A DNA stretch of 21,871 bases from Afipia sp. (GTDB lineage: Bacteria > Pseudomonadota > Alphaproteobacteria > Rhizobiales > Xanthobacteraceae), in the NCBI GenBank assembly GCA_026400415.1, contig JAPLPA010000507.1, positions 2,992 through 24,862 on the forward strand, read 5' to 3'. Under the pieces are notes generated by a model. It saw only the letters and a list, made by a program, of their open reading frames with translations. It did not search any database and had not been told where the DNA came from. The position numbers and the translations under genes were made by a program. This document shows, one piece after another, positions 8,497-17,823 of this stretch; within the stretch, counting starts at the first letter, position 1; every line of letters starts with the position of its first letter.

Positions 8497-8517
8497 CCGC
8501 ACCAGCGGCTATTTTTT
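8493..8517 (+). terminator. Intrinsic terminator of the DUF2147 gene
   Basis: An 8-bp perfect stem (ATAGCCGC, 8493-8500, with GCGGCTAT, 8505-8512) has a four-base ACCA loop and is followed by a T-run (8512-8517). The left arm contains the TAG stop of the DUF2147 gene, and the right arm contains the complement of the hpnN stop codon. On the minus strand the T-run is missing, so it should stop only plus-strand transcription. Confidence 0.85.
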
Positions 8518-11127
8518 CTTCACCTTCTCCGCCGCGCGCGGCGCGCCCATCAAGGCAGGCTGAAACAACACGGCCGCTGCCATCGTGGTCACCAGCGACA
8601 GCGCCAGCAATTTTCCCATGCTCGACGTGCCGGGATGACTGGACAGCCACAGACTGCCGAAGGCAGTTGCGGTTGTCATCGCGCTGAAGAAGATCGCGCG
8701 CGTCAGGCTCGATTGCAGAAGCTTTGTCTGACCTGCCCGCCATGCCGTGACGTAATAGATTTTGAATGCCACCCCGATCCCGAGCAGGACCGGCAATGCG
8801 ATGATATTGGCGAAGTTCATCGGCAGGCCGATGAGCACGCAAATCTCCAGCGTGACGACGCCTGCCAAAATAAGAGGCACCAGCGTCAGCAACACGTCAC
8901 CGATGCGCTTGAGCACGATCCAGAGCAGGATCGAGATCGATAGCAGAGCCCAGAAGCCGGCGTGAATGAACGCCTTCACGATGGTGTCGCCGGATTTCAG
9001 AATCGAGATCGGGCCGCCGATCGCATCCGGCTGAACCTTCAAAACGGCAGCCGCGAATTTGCGCAACGTGTCGTTGTCATTCGGATCACCCTTCGGCTGC
9101 GCTTCGATGCGTGTCCGGCCGTCGCTCGTAGTCCATTCGTTGACGATGTCGGCCGGTAGTGACTTGGCCGTGATTGGCTGGGCCTTGAACAGGCCGCGAA
9201 TCTGATCGAGCGCAATCTTCAGCGGCGCAATAAATGTCGCCTCCGCTCTGTCGCGCATCGGCTTGTCCGCCTGAGCAAGCTTCTCCAGCGCATAGGCGAG
9301 ACGGCGCTGTGCGTCTGCACCAGGTCCAGGATCGTTTCCTGCGGCCTTCCGCAAGCTCGTCACCGACCCCTTCAATGCAGCGACATTTTCGGCATCCGTC
9401 GGAGGCGCGCCCGGCGGCTCCGGTTTCAGCACAGCATCCAATCCCGGAGCCGCCTTGCGGATAATTCCGAGCTTCGCCTGCTGATCGTCCGGGATGAATG
9501 TGTCGAACGACAACACGCGGGAGACTTCCGGCAACTTCGAGAGCTTGGCCTGAATCTCGCGCGCCGCTGCAGGCGACGGCGCAACCACGTCGATTGCGTT
9601 GGTGCCGGTATTCGGATCACGCCGCAAATCGAGATAGGTGGCGATCGATTCCACCTTGGGGCTGCGCAGGTTCATTGGATTGAAGTCGAAGTGCAGGAAG
9701 TAAAGCAGTGGCAGGCCCGCGATCGCTACACCGAGCGTCCAGACAACAACCGCGATACGATGGCGCTCGAGGAAATCGTCGACCGGCGCAAGAAATTTAT
9801 ACCCGAGAGATTCTTCCTCACCCGGCGGATTGAAAATCTGGAGCAATGCGGGCAGCACCGTGACAGCGGCCGCGAACGCGATAATCATACCGGCACCGGC
9901 GATCTTGCCGAGCTCCGACACGCCCTTGTATTCGGTCGGCAGGAATGAGAGAAATCCGCAAGCCGTGGCGACCGCCGCCAGTGTCAGCGGAACAGCCGAA
10001 TATTCACCCGCTTTTACAAGTGCCGTGCGCAAATTTTCAGAACCGGGCTTTGCATCAACCGCATGGCGTTCAGCGCGATAGCGCACGCTGTACTGAATGC
10101 CGAAATCGACGCCGAGACCGACGAACAAAACAGCGAACGCGATCGACAGCAGATTCAGCGAGCCGACCATCATCAGGCCCGCCGCTGTCGTCACCGTCAG
10201 ACCGATGAACAGATTGACGAACACGGCGCCGATGATCTTGGCGGAATGCAGCGCCATCCAGAGAATGACCAGCACGATCAGAACGGTGCCGATGCCGTTG
10301 ACGACAGCGCCGTCCTGCACCGTGGAAAATTCTTCATTGGCGATCGGCACCGGACCGGTGAGCCGCACGCGTGCCCCGTATTCTCCGGCAATATCCAGAT
10401 CGACGGCGGCCTTGCGAATCGCATCGGTGGCGTCCTTGCCGGGCTCCAAAGCCGCGAAATCGAGCACCGGCTTTACTTCGATGAAAGCGCGCTTGTCCGA
10501 CTCGGTGAGCGGCTTCTCGCTCACCAAACCGCGCCAGGAGAACGCGCCCTTTCCGGTCTTGAGAACTTCCTCGATGGTGCTTGCGACGTCGTTGAACGTG
10601 CCGGCCGCGTTATCGAGTTGGATCTGGCCGCGACGGATGCCGGTCAGGCCGGTTTCGAGGGCGCCGGTGAGACCGCGCAGGCTGGGATCACCCGCCATGA
10701 TCTCGAGCAGCGGCGCCGCCTGCTGGAATTGCGCGGTCATCCCCTGCACTTCTTTTGTCGGCAGGAACAGCAGGCCGTTTTTCTCGAAGAACGCGCCGCC
10801 ATCCAGGCGTCGCACCGAATCGAAATCCTTTTTGTTCGGCGCCAGCTTCTGCTCCAGCGCATTGGCCGCGGCATTTGCGAATTCCGGCGTCGGCGCTTCC
10901 ACCACGGCAATGATCAGGCGTTCCTGATCGAAGGCCTTGTCGAACGCCATGTCGCGCTTGCGCCAGTCCAGATCGGGCGAAATCAACTTGTTGATGTCGG
11001 TGTTGATCGAGAAATTCTGTGCGGTGTAATAGGCCGATCCGATCGCCAGCAGCACACCGACGATCACGGTCGCGAGAGCGAACCGTGTACAGAAGTTCAC
11101 GACCGAGACGACAACTCTTGTCAGCAC
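8509..11127 (-). CDS. hpnN: HpnN, RND/MMPL-family hopanoid transporter
   Basis: This 872-residue RND-superfamily exporter has two MMPL halves. There is one membrane segment near residues 17-36, a periplasmic loop of about 240 residues, and a block of membrane segments between about 275 and 478 with FVGLGVDFGIQYSVRYRAER. A second loop with helical, Ala-rich sequence follows, then a second membrane block over the last 150 residues or so, ending in EKVKKK. HpnN is known in R. palustris to move hopanoids from the inner to the outer membrane, and a Burkholderia homologue has a crystal structure. The context (hpnO, ispH-hpnH and the hpnCDEFG operon) supports this over a general exporter. The only suitable start in frame is a GTG at 11127; it has no strong ribosome site, so a start a few codons away cannot be excluded. 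A candidate EcfG-type promoter lies about 250 bases upstream. Confidence 0.92.
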   Translation of the reverse strand: MLTRVVVSVVNFCTRFALATVIVGVLLAIGSAYYTAQNFSINTDINKLISPDLDWRKRDMAFDKAFDQERLIIAVVEAPTPEFANAAANALEQKLAPNKKDFDSVRRLDGGAFFEKNGLLFLPTKEVQGMTAQFQQAAPLLEIMAGDPSLRGLTGALETGLTGIRRGQIQLDNAAGTFNDVASTIEEVLKTGKGAFSWRGLVSEKPLTESDKRAFIEVKPVLDFAALEPGKDATDAIRKAAVDLDIAGEYGARVRLTGPVPIANEEFSTVQDGAVVNGIGTVLIVLVILWMALHSAKIIGAVFVNLFIGLTVTTAAGLMMVGSLNLLSIAFAVLFVGLGVDFGIQYSVRYRAERHAVDAKPGSENLRTALVKAGEYSAVPLTLAAVATACGFLSFLPTEYKGVSELGKIAGAGMIIAFAAAVTVLPALLQIFNPPGEEESLGYKFLAPVDDFLERHRIAVVVWTLGVAIAGLPLLYFLHFDFNPMNLRSPKVESIATYLDLRRDPNTGTNAIDVVAPSPAAAREIQAKLSKLPEVSRVLSFDTFIPDDQQAKLGIIRKAAPGLDAVLKPEPPGAPPTDAENVAALKGSVTSLRKAAGNDPGPGADAQRRLAYALEKLAQADKPMRDRAEATFIAPLKIALDQIRGLFKAQPITAKSLPADIVNEWTTSDGRTRIEAQPKGDPNDNDTLRKFAAAVLKVQPDAIGGPISILKSGDTIVKAFIHAGFWALLSISILLWIVLKRIGDVLLTLVPLILAGVVTLEICVLIGLPMNFANIIALPVLLGIGVAFKIYYVTAWRAGQTKLLQSSLTRAIFFSAMTTATAFGSLWLSSHPGTSSMGKLLALSLVTTMAAAVLFQPALMGAPRAAEKVKKK

Positions 11128-11502
11128 ACTTTGTCTTTCTATCTGGACGAGGCTCGCGCGGGCATGGCGCGATACGGAGGGTTTGTGAACGCTTGGTCCG
11201 TGGTCGATGTGGTGCGACCGCCGAGCTGGGCGAATGACACAAAACGAATGTGAAACATGATGGAAGCGACGCTCGTCCTGTTATCCGTGCGGAGGCGCCG
11301 GGTAAAGTGACGAACTGTTTAGAATTCGCAGCATTTTTTCAACTGAATCGCAGCCATCGTAAAGGTTTAGGCCAAAACCAGGGGCGAGAAACCATGTTCC
11401 CCTGCCCAAGCAGGCGACTGAGCTATTTTTGCCACACAATCCCGCTCAATTAATGACCGGGACTGGATATGCCACTGATTATGGTACACATTTATCGCTT
11501 GT
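11128..11502. other. 375-base divergent intergenic region between hpnN and ispH
   Basis: No coding sequence can be supported here. The region separates two divergent units, hpnN to the left and ispH-hpnH to the right, so it should hold two promoters. It is visibly more AT-rich than the flanks from about 11310 to 11500. It contains a candidate EcfG-type promoter facing hpnN (11376-11400) and a small hairpin CCTGC-CCAA-GCAGG at 11402-11415. I found no convincing sigma-70-type promoter for ispH by eye. Confidence 0.7.
11376..11400 (-). promoter_or_regulatory. Candidate EcfG (general stress) sigma-factor promoter facing hpnN
   Basis: Read on the minus strand there is GGAAC (11400 to 11396), then 16 bases, then GGTT (11379 to 11376). 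This fits the GGAAC-N16/17-cGTT form of alphaproteobacterial EcfG promoters except for the weakly conserved first base. It points at hpnN and would give a leader of about 240 bases. Hopanoid genes are known to be under EcfG control in R. palustris (hpnP), which makes this plausible, but such a short motif can arise by chance. Confidence 0.35.
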
Positions 11503-12477
11503 GTGATTTTCAGATGGACTCTGTCTCTCGTGCTTGACCGCCCGCGCCTCCTGGACATCTATCTGGCTCAGCCGCGCGGATTCTGCGCAGGCGTCATCAG
11601 GGCCATCGAGATCGTGGAGCGGGCGCTTGCCCGCTATGGGGCTCCCGTCTATGTCCGCCACGAGATCGTGCATAACAGGCACGTCGTCGAAACCCTGAAG
11701 GCCAAAGGCGCCATCTTCGTCGACGAACTCTCCGAGGTCCCGGACGGCGCCATGACGGTGTTCAGCGCCCATGGCGTAGCCCGCAGCGTCGAAGACGAGG
11801 CCAAAGCCCGTGCCTTGCCGGTGCTCGATGCGACTTGTCCGCTGGTTGCGAAAGTTCACAATCAGGGCAAGCGCTACGTCGCGAAAGGCCGGACGGTTAT
11901 CCTGATCGGTCACGCCGGCCATCCGGAGGTCGATGGTATTTTGGGCCAGGTGCCTGGATCGCTGCATATAGTCCAGAGCATCGCGGACGTCGCCGGATTG
12001 ACGGTTCCAATGGATGAGCCGGTTGCCTATATCACACAGACAACCCTGAGTGTAGACGACACACGCGACATCATTTCCGCGTTACACGCCAGATTTAGCG
12101 ATATTCAAGGTCCGGATACCCGAGATATCTGCTATGCGACACAAAACCGCCAATCTGCAGTAAGACACCTTAGTCAGCTTGTGGACGTGATGTTGGTCGT
12201 GGGTGCGGCCAACAGTTCCAACTCCAACCGGCTCCGTGAGATCGGGGCTGAGGCTGGTGTCGCGAGCTACCTCATCGCCGACGGCAGCCAGCTGAACCCT
12301 GAATGGTTGCAGGGTGCGCGCACTGTCGGCATCACAGCTGGTGCTTCGGCACCAGAAGTGCTTGTAGACGACGTGATTGAAGCCTTGCGACGGATCGGAC
12401 CGGTTTCGGTTTCGGTCTTGCCGGGCCCTGAAGAGACGATTGAATTCCGACTGCCCGCTGAACTGACCGCGGGTTGA
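11503..12477 (+). CDS. ispH: IspH, 4-hydroxy-3-methylbut-2-enyl diphosphate reductase (hopanoid-linked copy)
   Basis: This is the iron-sulfur enzyme of the last step of the MEP pathway, making isopentenyl and dimethylallyl diphosphate. All three cluster cysteines are present: Cys28 in RGFCAGV, Cys112 in DATCPLV and Cys210 in DICYATQNRQ. So are HEIVHNR and GHAGHPE, the latter holding the catalytic glutamate, and the SSNSNRL and GITAGASAPE motifs. Two GTG starts are possible: 11503 (324 residues) and 11530 (315 residues). Neither has a clear ribosome site; the shorter form has the more usual N-terminal length. It lies 41 bases upstream of hpnH on the same strand and probably shares its mRNA, which would tie precursor supply to hopanoid synthesis; ispH is also found in the Zymomonas hopanoid cluster. 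The gene, especially its 3' half, is less GC-rich than hpnH. Confidence 0.92.
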   Translation: MIFRWTLSLVLDRPRLLDIYLAQPRGFCAGVIRAIEIVERALARYGAPVYVRHEIVHNRHVVETLKAKGAIFVDELSEVPDGAMTVFSAHGVARSVEDEAKARALPVLDATCPLVAKVHNQGKRYVAKGRTVILIGHAGHPEVDGILGQVPGSLHIVQSIADVAGLTVPMDEPVAYITQTTLSVDDTRDIISALHARFSDIQGPDTRDICYATQNRQSAVRHLSQLVDVMLVVGAANSSNSNRLREIGAEAGVASYLIADGSQLNPEWLQGARTVGITAGASAPEVLVDDVIEALRRIGPVSVSVLPGPEETIEFRLPAELTAG

Positions 12478-12518
12478 TCCCACCTTCTTCGCTGAAGATG
12501 CCCAGAGAGAAAATTGTA

Positions 12519-13700
<1,182 letters not shown>

Positions 13701-13719
13701 GGCGATCACATTCGACAGA

Positions 13720-13751
13720 AAAATGGGCGCGATGCAAATCGCGCCCATTTT
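13720..13751. terminator. Bidirectional intrinsic terminator between hpnH and hpnG
   Basis: A perfect 14-bp stem (AAAATGGGCGCGAT, 13720-13733, and its complement at 13738-13751) is closed by a GCAA tetraloop of the stable GNRA type. It carries A residues on the left and T residues on the right, so it can end transcripts from both sides. It lies between the converging ends of hpnH (13700) and hpnG (13804) and separates the two hopanoid units. Confidence 0.92.
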
Positions 13752-13803
13752 GTTTCGATCATCGCAAGGTGGATGAGTCGGAGCCGTCAACCGCTCTCAA
13801 TCT

Positions 13804-14553
13804 TCAAGCCTCGGCGGAAGCCAATCCGATCCGGCTGAGCAGAAAGCTGCGGCAATCCTGCAGGCTACGCAGCGCGCGGTTGAAGTCGCGGCCGGTAGAG
13901 ACCAGCGCGCGGATCACCAACGGATTGCGGGCAATGCCGCGCAGCACCTTGCGCAGGTCGACATCGCCGTTCGGCTTGATCGCCGTGGTGGCAATCTCCG
14001 GCAATGCGCGATGAGCGGGATCGCTGACCACGCGCAGCGCTGCAAACGGCAATCCCGCCATGACGGCGAATTCAGCCGCAATGTGGCTTTCCATATCGAC
14101 CGCCGAGGCACCAAATTCCGAGCGCAGCGCGGCTTTGCCCGCCTGCCCGGTCACGACCTTCTCGACGCCGACCAGACCGCCGCGCACCACCGTCTGATTG
14201 CCGACGCCGGAGCCGGCCAGCAACTCAGCACTGAGCTGCTCGGAGGCCGACCAGACGCGGCCAGCAGCCATTACTTCCGTGGCAAGAACGACAGTGCCCG
14301 TCCGCAGTGCAGGATCGAGGCCGCCGGCGACGCCGAACGAGATCACGCCACGGATACCGGTGCAATCGATCTCGGCGAGCAGGCTGCGGAGCTGAACCGG
14401 ATCGCTGGACGAGCAGATGACCGTCATCCCCGGCCCGGCTGCGATCTTCGCCTCCTGAACCAGTCCCGTCACGATGAGAACCGACCGCGGATCGATCGAC
14501 ATCATGGAAGACGACGTCGCCACCGCTGAAACTACCCCAGTCGCCAAGATCAC
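13804..14553 (-). CDS. hpnG: HpnG, adenosylhopane nucleosidase/phosphorylase
   Basis: This 249-residue protein of the purine nucleoside phosphorylase/nucleosidase fold acts after HpnH by removing adenine from adenosylhopane to give the ribosyl form. Visible family features are VLIVTGLVQEAKIA, GVISFGVAGGLDP with the glycine-rich phosphate/ribose site, GTVVLATEV, and AVDMESHIAAEFA with the substrate-contacting Met-Glu. The GTG at 14553 overlaps the shc stop as GTGA, and GGAG lies seven bases upstream of it inside the end of shc, so translational coupling is likely. An ATG at 14505 (MMSIDPRSVL) would fit the usual family N-terminus and is the main alternative. It is the last gene of the minus-strand hpnCDEFG operon. 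Confidence 0.93.
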   Translation of the reverse strand: MILATGVVSAVATSSSMMSIDPRSVLIVTGLVQEAKIAAGPGMTVICSSSDPVQLRSLLAEIDCTGIRGVISFGVAGGLDPALRTGTVVLATEVMAAGRVWSASEQLSAELLAGSGVGNQTVVRGGLVGVEKVVTGQAGKAALRSEFGASAVDMESHIAAEFAVMAGLPFAALRVVSDPAHRALPEIATTAIKPNGDVDLRKVLRGIARNPLVIRALVSTGRDFNRALRSLQDCRSFLLSRIGLASAEA

Positions 14554-16511
14554 ATTCCGACTCCGACCGTCCTGCTATTGGTGCTCTGCAAATTCCGAAA
14601 CCGTGCCAGTGCCCAAAGCGGAAAGAATTTCGAGTACCCATGATATCGCAGATAGAATACGCGCGGGAAGCCGGTGGCGGTGTAACGGGCCTCGTCCCAC
14701 AGTCCTTTTTCGTTCTGTGTTGCCATTAAGTATCGTATTCCGCGTTCCACCGCCGGATTATCGGTTTCACCCGCGGCCATCAGTGCCAGCAACGCCCATG
14801 CCGTCTGCGAGGACGTTGACGGCGCCGATTCGAATCCCTGGTAATCCAGTCTATAGCTGACGGCATCTTCGCCCCAGCCGCCATCGTCGTTCTGGATCGA
14901 ATACAGCCAGCCGACCGCCTTGCGCATGATCGGATCCTGATGGGGGATGCCGGCGACATTGAGCGCGCACAGCACCGACCAGGTTCCGTAGATGTAGTTC
15001 AGGCCCCAGCGGCCGTACCAGGAGCCCTCGGCGAGTTGGGTACGACGCAAATAATCAACCGCGTCCGCCATCGGCTTGGAGGTCTGAACGGTATCCCCGA
15101 GCTGCGCGAGCATCGAAACACAGCGCGCCGTGACATCCTCCGTCGGCGGATCCAGCAGTGCACCGTGATCCGAAAACGGGATGTTGTTGAGGTACTCGTG
15201 GTTGTTATCGACATCGAATGCCGCAAAACCGCCATCGCTGCTCTGCATGCCGAGAATCCATTCCTTGCCGCGCGCAATCGCGTTGTCGTAGTCCTTGCCG
15301 CCGGTCAGCCGGCGCGCGCGATCCATCGCCATCACCACGACCGCGGTGTCATCGAGGTCAGGATAATGCGCGTTGTTGTACTGGAACGCCCAGCCGCCCG
15401 GTCGCACATCCGGGCGATTGGTGGCCCAGTCGCCCTTCACTTCGAGCTCCTGCCGCGGAACCAGCCAATCGAGACCGCGCTTGGCCTGCACGAGAGTCTC
15501 TTCACCCCCCGCTTCCAGCATCGCATGCGCCGTCAGCGCGGTGTCCCACACCGGCGACACGCAAGGCTGGCAATAGGCCTCGTGGTCCTTGATCACCAGC
15601 AGCTTGTCGATGCCGCGGCGCTGAATTGCGCGCTTGGGATAATCTTCGGGGTAACCGAGAATGTCATAGATCATCACGGCATTGGCCATCGGCGGGAAGA
15701 TCGCGCCGACGCCGTCTTCGCCGTTCAGCCGCTCCTCGAAGAAGGCGATCGCCTTGTCGATGGCACTCTGGCGATACCTGGCTGGAAAATACGGCTCGGC
15801 AACGCGGAGCACGGCGTCGATGGCCGAGAAGAAAGCGAACCACGCCCGGTTCTGATGCGGCGCGCGAACCAGGGTCTTGATCGACCGCGGGTCCTGCAGG
15901 AACAATTCATCGACGCCGATGCCCTTCGGGTTCTTGGCGCGCGCCTTCTTCGCCGCCAGCACGATCAAGGTCACCACGGTGGTGCGCGCCCAGTAGGACA
16001 TCTTGTTGAGGTGGAACGGAAACCACGTCGGCAGATGCATGATCTCGACCGGCAGCACCGGAACGCTGCGCCAGCTCAGCACGCCGTACATGGACAGCAG
16101 GAAGCGCGTGAAGACGTTGGCTTTGATGGCACCACCGCGTTCGAGCACGGCCTCCCGCGCACGCTTCATATGCGGCGCATCGATATCGTCGCCGATCATT
16201 TTCAGCGCAAAGTAAGCCTTCACGGTCGCGCTCATATCGAACGCACCGTCATGGACCAACGGCCAACCGCCATGCGCACCCTGGATGCGGCGCAGATAGT
16301 TGGCGATCTTGCCCTCCAGCTCTGCATCCACCGGCTCGGCCAGGAAATGCCGCATCAGCACGTATTCGGCCGGGATCGTGGCATCGGCTTCCAGCTCGAA
16401 CACCCAGTGACCATCGCTCTGCTGAAAGCTCTGCAGGCTCTGCTTGGCCGAAGCGATGCTGCTCTCCAGATTCGCTTTGCTGGCGGTGAGATCGGACGCG
16501 GTCGAGGACAT
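14550..16511 (-). CDS. shc: Squalene-hopene cyclase (HpnF)
   Basis: This 653-residue triterpene cyclase turns squalene into hopene and hopanol at the inner membrane. The catalytic acid motif DLDDTA is at residues 385-390, corresponding to the DxDDTA of the family. QW-type repeats are present, for instance QSFQQSDGHWVFELE near the N-terminus, DGGFAAFDVDNNHEY, EGSWYGRWGLNYIYGTW and NDDGGWGEDAVSY. The start is set at the ATG at 16511 (MSSTASDLTASK). The upstream extension of the frame is Arg-rich and unlike the family, and the shorter form has the normal length of about 630-680. A GGAG lies rather far (14 bases) from this ATG. The gene follows hpnE by 61 bases and its stop overlaps the hpnG start, in an operon running hpnC to hpnG. 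Confidence 0.97.
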   Translation of the reverse strand: MSSTASDLTASKANLESSIASAKQSLQSFQQSDGHWVFELEADATIPAEYVLMRHFLAEPVDAELEGKIANYLRRIQGAHGGWPLVHDGAFDMSATVKAYFALKMIGDDIDAPHMKRAREAVLERGGAIKANVFTRFLLSMYGVLSWRSVPVLPVEIMHLPTWFPFHLNKMSYWARTTVVTLIVLAAKKARAKNPKGIGVDELFLQDPRSIKTLVRAPHQNRAWFAFFSAIDAVLRVAEPYFPARYRQSAIDKAIAFFEERLNGEDGVGAIFPPMANAVMIYDILGYPEDYPKRAIQRRGIDKLLVIKDHEAYCQPCVSPVWDTALTAHAMLEAGGEETLVQAKRGLDWLVPRQELEVKGDWATNRPDVRPGGWAFQYNNAHYPDLDDTAVVVMAMDRARRLTGGKDYDNAIARGKEWILGMQSSDGGFAAFDVDNNHEYLNNIPFSDHGALLDPPTEDVTARCVSMLAQLGDTVQTSKPMADAVDYLRRTQLAEGSWYGRWGLNYIYGTWSVLCALNVAGIPHQDPIMRKAVGWLYSIQNDDGGWGEDAVSYRLDYQGFESAPSTSSQTAWALLALMAAGETDNPAVERGIRYLMATQNEKGLWDEARYTATGFPRVFYLRYHGYSKFFPLWALARFRNLQSTNSRTVGVGM

Positions 16512-16572
16512 GATGTTCGAATGATCTCCGTGTTTGTTCGTGCGGCGTAGACGAGCTGAACCGTTGATCGGT

Positions 16573-17823
16573 TCAGCGCCTTCCCAACGCCAGATCGGCA
16601 GCGCGATCGCCGGAGCGGATCGAGCCCTCGATGGTGGCCGGCAGACCGGTATCGGTCCAGTCGCCCGCCAAAAACAGGTTCTTGAAATCGGTCTGCGTGC
16701 CGGGGCGCAAGGCGTTCTGCGCCGGCGTCGCGGCAAACGTCGCACGACGCTCGCGCACGATCTGCCAGGCCGGCATCGGCGCCGTGATGTTCGAGACCTT
16801 GCAGATCTCATCCCAGATCTGCTGGGCAAATTCTTCGCGCGGCAGATTCACGAAGCGATCGCCATTGCTGATCGTGATCGACAACCGGTTGTCGAAGGCG
16901 AACAGCCACTCGACGATGCCACCGACGACGCCGATCAACGGTGGTTGTCCGGCTGGCGGCAGATACTTGAAATGCGCGTTGACGATGGCGCGGTACTCGG
17001 TCGGCGTCTTGATGCCCGGCAGCAGATTCTTTGCCGCCCATCCCGGCACGGCCATGATGACGACGTCGTCGGCACCGAGCGTGATGACGTCGTCAGCGCC
17101 GAACTGCAATGCGCCGACGCGATCGCCAGCCATCGCATAGCCGCGCAATTCGTGACCGAAATGTATTCCCGCGCCCTTGCTGCGCAACAGTTCGATGGCG
17201 GGTTCGACCAGCACATCGCTGAGGCCGGACCGCGCAATCAGCGGACGACACGCCTGCCCGCCTGCCAGCAGCGTTTCACGTACGATGGCGCCGGCCAATC
17301 CGGCCGATCCTTCCGGCGGATCGACGTTCAACGCAGCCAGCAGCAGCGGCTGCACCAGACGGTCGTACAGCACGCCTTCGCATTTGATCGTATCGCCGAC
17401 GAGCTTGTCGTTGCCGGCCCAGATCAGCGGTGACAGCGCGAGATAATCGCCGACGCCGGTGTCCGGCACGCGGCGCGAAGCGTCGAACAGCCAGCCCGGG
17501 ATGCGGCCATCACCGAGATCGAGCCGCCAGCGCTTGCCGGATTGCACATCGGCAAAGTCGAACTGGGCACGCGCAGGACCGACCAGCCCCGCTTCGGTGC
17601 CGATCGACTTGGCATAATCGATCACATGGCGGTTGCCCGACAGCACGAGGTGATTGCCGTTGTCGATGGTCAGCCCCGTCTGGGCATCGAAATACGAGCG
17701 GCAGCGCCCGCCGGCCTGCTGCGTGGCTTCATGCACGTGGACCTGATAGCCGGCATTGCAAAGACGCACGGCAGCCGCGAGGCCGGACACACCGGCGCCA
17801 ATGATATGAGCAGTTTTGGACAT
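16573..17823 (-). CDS. hpnE: HpnE, FAD-dependent hydroxysqualene reductase (squalene-forming)
   Basis: This 416-residue flavoprotein of the phytoene desaturase/amine oxidase type converts hydroxysqualene to squalene in the HpnC-HpnD-HpnE route. The N-terminus MSKTAHIIGAGVSGLAAA holds the FAD-binding GxGxxG at Gly9, Gly11 and Gly14. It is followed by HEATQQAGGRCRSY, the usual second FAD motif, and near the end by FLAGDWTDTGLPATIEGSIRSG, the conserved C-terminal FAD contact. The ATG at 17823 overlaps the hpnD stop by one base (TGATG), which fixes the start and suggests coupled translation. The longer frame upstream lies over hpnD and is not used. Confidence 0.95.
   Translation of the reverse strand: MSKTAHIIGAGVSGLAAAVRLCNAGYQVHVHEATQQAGGRCRSYFDAQTGLTIDNGNHLVLSGNRHVIDYAKSIGTEAGLVGPARAQFDFADVQSGKRWRLDLGDGRIPGWLFDASRRVPDTGVGDYLALSPLIWAGNDKLVGDTIKCEGVLYDRLVQPLLLAALNVDPPEGSAGLAGAIVRETLLAGGQACRPLIARSGLSDVLVEPAIELLRSKGAGIHFGHELRGYAMAGDRVGALQFGADDVITLGADDVVIMAVPGWAAKNLLPGIKTPTEYRAIVNAHFKYLPPAGQPPLIGVVGGIVEWLFAFDNRLSITISNGDRFVNLPREEFAQQIWDEICKVSNITAPMPAWQIVRERRATFAATPAQNALRPGTQTDFKNLFLAGDWTDTGLPATIEGSIRSGDRAADLALGRR

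Noticed and set aside
10063..11253. Open frame of 396 codons opposite hpnN
   Set aside because: It has shadow composition rich in Arg, Gln, His and Asp, no recognisable motif, and complete overlap with the well-supported hpnN.
11402..11415. Hairpin CCTGC-CCAA-GCAGG in the hpnN/ispH gap as a terminator or riboswitch
   Set aside because: A 5-bp stem without a T-run and without any known riboswitch core; kept only as a remark in the intergenic entry.
14940..16550. Open frame of 536 codons on the plus strand opposite shc
   Set aside because: It is a shadow of the intact squalene-hopene cyclase gene. Its His/Arg/Asp-rich composition has no domain and it is explained by codon bias in GC-rich DNA.
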